From Vibrio mediterranei (GTDB taxonomy: Bacteria > Pseudomonadota > Gammaproteobacteria > Enterobacterales > Vibrionaceae), in contig NZ_FLLQ01000012.1 of assembly GCF_900088415.1 (NCBI RefSeq), positions 62,001 to 126,000 of the forward strand: 64,000 nucleotides of DNA, read 5' to 3'. The notes under the pieces are model-generated. The model saw only the letters and a program-made list of their open reading frames with translations, had not been told where the DNA came from and ran no database searches. Made by a program: the position numbers and the translations under genes. Shown here one piece after another: positions 60,255-64,000 of this stretch (the first letter of the stretch is position 1; each line of letters opens with the position of its first letter).

Positions 60255-61712
60255 TTGAATGTTATTGATATCAGCGACATCTCATTGGCAAAATCCGGTG
60301 TCACGCTTCAGCACAATCTCTTTAGCCAAATACGCTCAAGGATCCTCAATGGACGTTGGGTATCGGGCGCCAAATTGCCTTCCACTCGTACGATGGCGAA
60401 CCAACTTAAGGTCAGTCGCAATACCATTATTCAAACCTATGATCAGTTAGTAGCGGAAGGTTATCTAGTATCGAAGCCGCATAGCGGCTTTTTTGTTTCT
60501 TTAAGCCTGCCCGACCAATATCTCAACGCGCCCGAAGGCAAGAATGAAATTGCGTTGGGCGTTGATAACACGCCTAAAAGTGGTTTATTTTCACCTGGTG
60601 TCGCTGAATTAGCGCTGTTTCCTACAGCCCAATGGAACCGCTTATTACAACGTCATAGCACCCGAATCTCTCTACTGGGAAACCAAGATCTACAAGGGTA
60701 TCTACCACTACGTGAAGCGTTGCATCGTTATTTAACCAGCAGTCGCTCTGTTGTGTGTAATCCAAACCAAATCATTATTACCTCTGGAGCTCAGCAATCT
60801 ATAGCTATCGCTTTGCTGGCAATCAATAGCTTGGGAAACAACGACAAGCTGTTGGTTGAGTTCCCCGGTTACCGTCAGGTCGTCAAGGTGCTCGATACCT
60901 TCAAGATGGATTATGGATTTGTCGACGTGACAGCTGAGCATGGATTGAATACCGAACATATAATCAACCAAAAAGCACTAGGTGTTTACTTAACGCCAAG
61001 CAATCAATATCCAATGGGTAGCTCTATTCAGACGGAGCAACGTTTACAGTTAATCAGCTGGGCTCAAGAAAACCAAAGTTGGATTATTGAGGATGACTAT
61101 GACAGTGAGTTCCAGTTTGATAGTCGTCCGCTACGAAGTATGCAAGGGTTGGCTGCAGAGAGTGGTAATGCTAACCATATGGTGTATATCGGCTCAATGA
61201 GCAAAGTAATGTTTAATGCATTGCGAATTGGCTATATGGTGGTTCCGGAAGGTTTAGTTAAAGTCTGTCTAGAAATAAAAGACGCGCTTTCTGGTGACAC
61301 ACCATCGCACACACAAGCCGCGTTAGCTGAGTTCATTGATGAAGGTATGTTGGTTCGTCATATACGCAAAATGCGCCGTCGATATGAGCAAAAATACCAC
61401 CTGATGAAGCAATGCATTACTGAGCGTTTTGGAAGTGAGTGGCAAGTTGTTTCCCAAGGAGCTGGGCTGCACATTACTGTTCAGTGGCAAAGTGACGTCG
61501 ATGAGCATCAATTTTCCGGTCTCGCCCTATCTCATAATATCGTGGTGCGACCGATGAATTATTATGAACCTATCAACCACAAGCGTCGTTGCGGTTCGGT
61601 TGTGTTAGGTTATGGAAATGCGCCGTTAGAGTCGATACCAGAGAGTATTGAAAAATTGTCAGTGCTTTATTTTGAGCTAAAGAACGACAATGCTGTCGAC
61701 TCCGCGGAATAA
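60255..61712 (+). CDS. MocR/PdxR-type regulator (GntR HTH plus aminotransferase domain)
   Basis: 485 residues. A GntR winged helix spans about residues 20-85 (LPSTRTMANQLKVSRNTIIQTYDQLVAEGYL). After a linker comes a fold-type I aminotransferase domain, with IITSGAQQSIAIAL, the PLP-Asp region WIIEDDYDSEF and the PLP lysine in IGSMSKVMFNALRIGYMV. MocR proteins bind PLP or aldimines and control transport or synthesis genes. The start is a TTG, as no ATG fits. It is divergent from the PPOX gene, the likely target. Confidence 0.9.
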   Translation: MNVIDISDISLAKSGVTLQHNLFSQIRSRILNGRWVSGAKLPSTRTMANQLKVSRNTIIQTYDQLVAEGYLVSKPHSGFFVSLSLPDQYLNAPEGKNEIALGVDNTPKSGLFSPGVAELALFPTAQWNRLLQRHSTRISLLGNQDLQGYLPLREALHRYLTSSRSVVCNPNQIIITSGAQQSIAIALLAINSLGNNDKLLVEFPGYRQVVKVLDTFKMDYGFVDVTAEHGLNTEHIINQKALGVYLTPSNQYPMGSSIQTEQRLQLISWAQENQSWIIEDDYDSEFQFDSRPLRSMQGLAAESGNANHMVYIGSMSKVMFNALRIGYMVVPEGLVKVCLEIKDALSGDTPSHTQAALAEFIDEGMLVRHIRKMRRRYEQKYHLMKQCITERFGSEWQVVSQGAGLHITVQWQSDVDEHQFSGLALSHNIVVRPMNYYEPINHKRRCGSVVLGYGNAPLESIPESIEKLSVLYFELKNDNAVDSAE

Positions 61713-61733
61713 ATCTATAGTTTACGGATACTC

Positions 61734-61764
61734 AAAAGGCACAAGTAACCAACTCGTGCCTTTT
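61734..61764. terminator. Bidirectional terminator between MocR and ygjI genes
   Basis: AAAAGGCAC and GTGCCTTTT form a perfect 9-bp stem with A and T runs on either side. Confidence 0.8.
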
Positions 61765-61785
61765 CATTATTGTGTGGTAGCCAAA

Positions 61786-63225
61786 TTAAGACTGAGTAAT
61801 CGGCTTACTTTCCAGCTGCTCCTCGAGGCGAGATTTATCAGCTTGCTTTCTTTCAAAGCGGGAAATCCACCACCAAGCAAGACCAGAGAAAACAGCAGTC
61901 ATAAAGACGTTGATAAAGAACGCTCTGACTAAATCCACTCCAGTTGGGAAGGCCGACGCTGTCATACTAATCACGAAGATAGCAATCAGTACTGAAACCA
62001 CGCCCATTCCGAATTTTCGAGAGCCCATGCGGAAGTCGCGTGGCGTGTCGTCATGTTTGAGGCGGAATACGAAGTAAGCGACCATGATAAAGATTGGTGG
62101 CAGCATCGCGGTACCTGCGGTGAGGTTGATCGCGGTGTTCATCATGTCTTGTACTGATTCTGAACCAAAACCGTTGATAACCAACATCACGAAGACAAAG
62201 GCAAATTGCCACCAAGCTGCACGCACAGGAACGCCGTGTTCGTTGAGTTCTGTGGTTTTCTCGCCGTAGACTCCTTTTGGAATTTCCGAGAAGTGGATTT
62301 TTACTGGTGCCGCGGTCCACATCATCATTGAGCCGAACATAGCGATAAAGAGAACAATACCAACGAAACGACCGACCAAAGTTTCTGAGATGTTGAAGTA
62401 CTGTGCCATTCCTCTAAAGATTTCTACCATCCCGCCAGCGTAGGTCAGGTTTTCGCGGGCGACAAAAACGTTAACTAATAATGAGCCTACAGCGTACATG
62501 CCACCAATCACAACACCTGCGACGATGATGACCTTGATAAAGGATTTGTGACCACCTTTGACATCGTTAAGGTACGCCGCTGCGGTTTCTGCCCCGCCTG
62601 CTGCTTGGAAAATCCAACACATAATGCCCAGTGTTGCCCAGTTTACGGTTGGTGTCATGGCTTGCAGTGTAATTGGCTCTGCAGGCGTGTGGTCACCACT
62701 CAGCGCCATCAATGCACCGAGAACGTAAACTGCAAATAACGCAAACACACCATAAGCAACGATTTCAGCGATTTTACCCAGCCAGCTCGCGCCTTTTGTT
62801 GAGATGTGAGTAGCGGCCGCAAACAGTGCGATAGAAATAATAGAGGTGACTAGTGGCGAGAAAGTGTACTCGTAACCCAACATCGCGTAAGACGCGTAAG
62901 CAATAACATTAGGAAGCAGGGAGACAAACCAAAATAGGTTCACAAACCAGTAAAGGAAAGAACCTAAATAGGCAGATTTGGTGCCTAGTGGCTTTTTGAG
63001 CCAATCGTACATGCCAGATTCAGAGTTTTTGTTTGCAGATACAAACTCAGCGATGATAAATACGAAAGGGATGAAGTAAACGACTGTAGCTAACAGGAAA
63101 ATAGGTGCCGAGCTTAGGCCCAACTCAATGTTGTTGTTTACAATGTTGCGAACGTTGAAAACCGCCGCAAATGTCATGGACAACAGGGCAAACTTGCCTA
63201 TTGTGCCGCGCATAGATTCAGACAT
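61786..63225 (-). CDS. ygjI: APC-family amino acid/GABA antiporter YgjI
   Basis: 479 residues from the ATG at 63225 (GGAGG seven bases upstream), about twelve helices. The glutamate/GABA antiporter type: FVSANKNSESGMYDWLKKPLG, GTKSAYLGSFLYWFVNLFW and FQAAGGAETAAAYLNDVKGG are typical. It follows ebgC and ebgA on the same strand, the gene order of E. coli ebgA-ebgC-ygjI. Physiological substrate is not known. Whether it moves a sugar-derived product or an amino acid is open. Confidence 0.85.
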   Translation of the reverse strand: MSESMRGTIGKFALLSMTFAAVFNVRNIVNNNIELGLSSAPIFLLATVVYFIPFVFIIAEFVSANKNSESGMYDWLKKPLGTKSAYLGSFLYWFVNLFWFVSLLPNVIAYASYAMLGYEYTFSPLVTSIISIALFAAATHISTKGASWLGKIAEIVAYGVFALFAVYVLGALMALSGDHTPAEPITLQAMTPTVNWATLGIMCWIFQAAGGAETAAAYLNDVKGGHKSFIKVIIVAGVVIGGMYAVGSLLVNVFVARENLTYAGGMVEIFRGMAQYFNISETLVGRFVGIVLFIAMFGSMMMWTAAPVKIHFSEIPKGVYGEKTTELNEHGVPVRAAWWQFAFVFVMLVINGFGSESVQDMMNTAINLTAGTAMLPPIFIMVAYFVFRLKHDDTPRDFRMGSRKFGMGVVSVLIAIFVISMTASAFPTGVDLVRAFFINVFMTAVFSGLAWWWISRFERKQADKSRLEEQLESKPITQS

Positions 63226-63285
63226 AGTGTCCTCCAATGAATCACGTCTATTGTACTCTCATTCTTGAAGAGCAGTTATTTGAGG

Positions 63286-63309
63286 GGGCCAGATACTTGT
63301 GTCTGGCCC
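63286..63309 (-). other. Intercistronic hairpin between ebgC and ygjI
   Basis: GGGCCAGA and TCTGGCCC form an 8-bp GC-rich stem with an 8-base loop between the two genes. No T-run follows on the minus strand; it probably lowers or separates downstream expression. Confidence 0.55.
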
Positions 63310-63317
63310 GAATAGTG

Positions 63318-63770
63318 TTATTTGTTTAAGAAGTAGCCATCTTCGATGGTGACTTTAAGCACGACCTTGCGAGCAGGCTCGTTACTGACAAATCGATGCG
63401 CTTCGCTATTGTCGAAAATCACTACCTGTCCTTGATGGATTTCACGTCGCTCACCTTGTCCAGAGAAAAACTCTCGGTCAGTTTCGTCTTGATATCGCTG
63501 CTCAAGTGTCAGGTCGGCTTTTCTTGCAAACTCAATAACCTCATGACCTGCCAAGTAGTAGTGCACATCAAAGTAACGACGGTTGCCCTCGAAGAGTTCA
63601 GTCCGTTTGCTCTCATTGGTTTCAATCATATAAACCAGAGAATCCCCGATAGAGTGCATTACGCCATCTTTGATATTTTCAATATTTTCAATGGCTTCTA
63701 TGCAACGATTCCACTTCCGGCCATCACGATAGACCGACTTAAATTGTTCTAAGCTCTCTAAGATGATCAT
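63318..63770 (-). CDS. ebgC: EbgC (YhcH/YjgK/YiaL family), beta-galactosidase small subunit
   Basis: 150 residues, one cupin-like beta-sandwich. MIILESLEQFKSVY at the start, then the family segments NRRYFDVHYYLAGHEVIEFA and QVVIFDNSEAHRF with its His residues. In E. coli EbgC joins EbgA in the active enzyme. Three bases separate it from the ebgA stop. The context, with ebgA before and ygjI after, makes this assignment firm. Confidence 0.9.
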   Translation of the reverse strand: MIILESLEQFKSVYRDGRKWNRCIEAIENIENIKDGVMHSIGDSLVYMIETNESKRTELFEGNRRYFDVHYYLAGHEVIEFARKADLTLEQRYQDETDREFFSGQGERREIHQGQVVIFDNSEAHRFVSNEPARKVVLKVTIEDGYFLNK

Positions 63771-63773
63771 GGG

Positions 63774-64000
<227 letters not shown>

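Overview
The window looks like part of a chromosome from a marine Vibrionaceae-type gammaproteobacterium. The basis is a VF530-type protein gene, an ebgA-ebgC-ygjI cluster, moderately AT-rich DNA, and a complete F-type ATP synthase operon in a non-canonical neighbourhood, as in Vibrio species that carry a second atp operon. Species and replicon cannot be fixed from the sequence alone. I saw no tRNA, rRNA, insertion sequence, prophage or CRISPR array.

Region 1 (1-19.9 kb) starts with the 3' part of ctlX and a VF530-type gene. It is then dominated by what looks like one hydroxy-acid or sugar-acid catabolic regulon. The parts are an SDR dehydrogenase, a sugar-porter MFS and a beta-propeller lactonase (+); a leftward operon of 2-hydroxyacid dehydrogenase, KDPG-type aldolase, RraA-type aldolase, DgoK-type kinase, MDR oxidoreductase and DMT exporter; a TRAP transporter (Q, M, P); a LarA-family nickel-pincer racemase/epimerase; the complete pincer cofactor set larC-larE-larB; a HupE/UreJ nickel permease; and a GntR/FCD regulator. 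A shared palindrome close to CTGATATGTCAG occurs six times, once in front of each transcription unit. This is the strongest candidate for an undescribed system: an aldose or aldonate pathway that appears to use a nickel-pincer C2 epimerase.

Region 2 (19.9-38.3 kb) holds an unrecognised 777-residue exported TPR/glycosidase-like protein, a methyltransferase, a BCCT transporter, a BamA-like outer-membrane protein whose ribosome site can pair with an upstream repeat, a DoxX-glutaredoxin 2-SDR operon with a divergent LysR gene, a two-component system divergent from an RND efflux pair, a DUF1090 protein, and a second two-component pair whose regulator has an ArsR-like output domain.

Region 3 (38.3-46.3 kb) is an ATP synthase operon, atpIBEFHAGDC, plus a small unrecognised gene and a structured 3' region. 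A roughly 690-bp upstream gap contains a minus-strand hairpin with a T-run and a CRP-like site.

Region 4 (46.3-64 kb) has a GST, an EF-hand secreted protein, Dps, a nitroreductase, an acyltransferase, an AaeXAB-like efflux set, a 2-keto-acid decarboxylase with a LysR gene, a MarC protein followed by two tandem 49-codon secreted peptides absent from usual ORF lists, an atypical NRAMP protein, two overlapping membrane micro-ORFs, a PPOX/MocR divergent pair, and ygjI-ebgC-ebgA, with ebgA running off the end.
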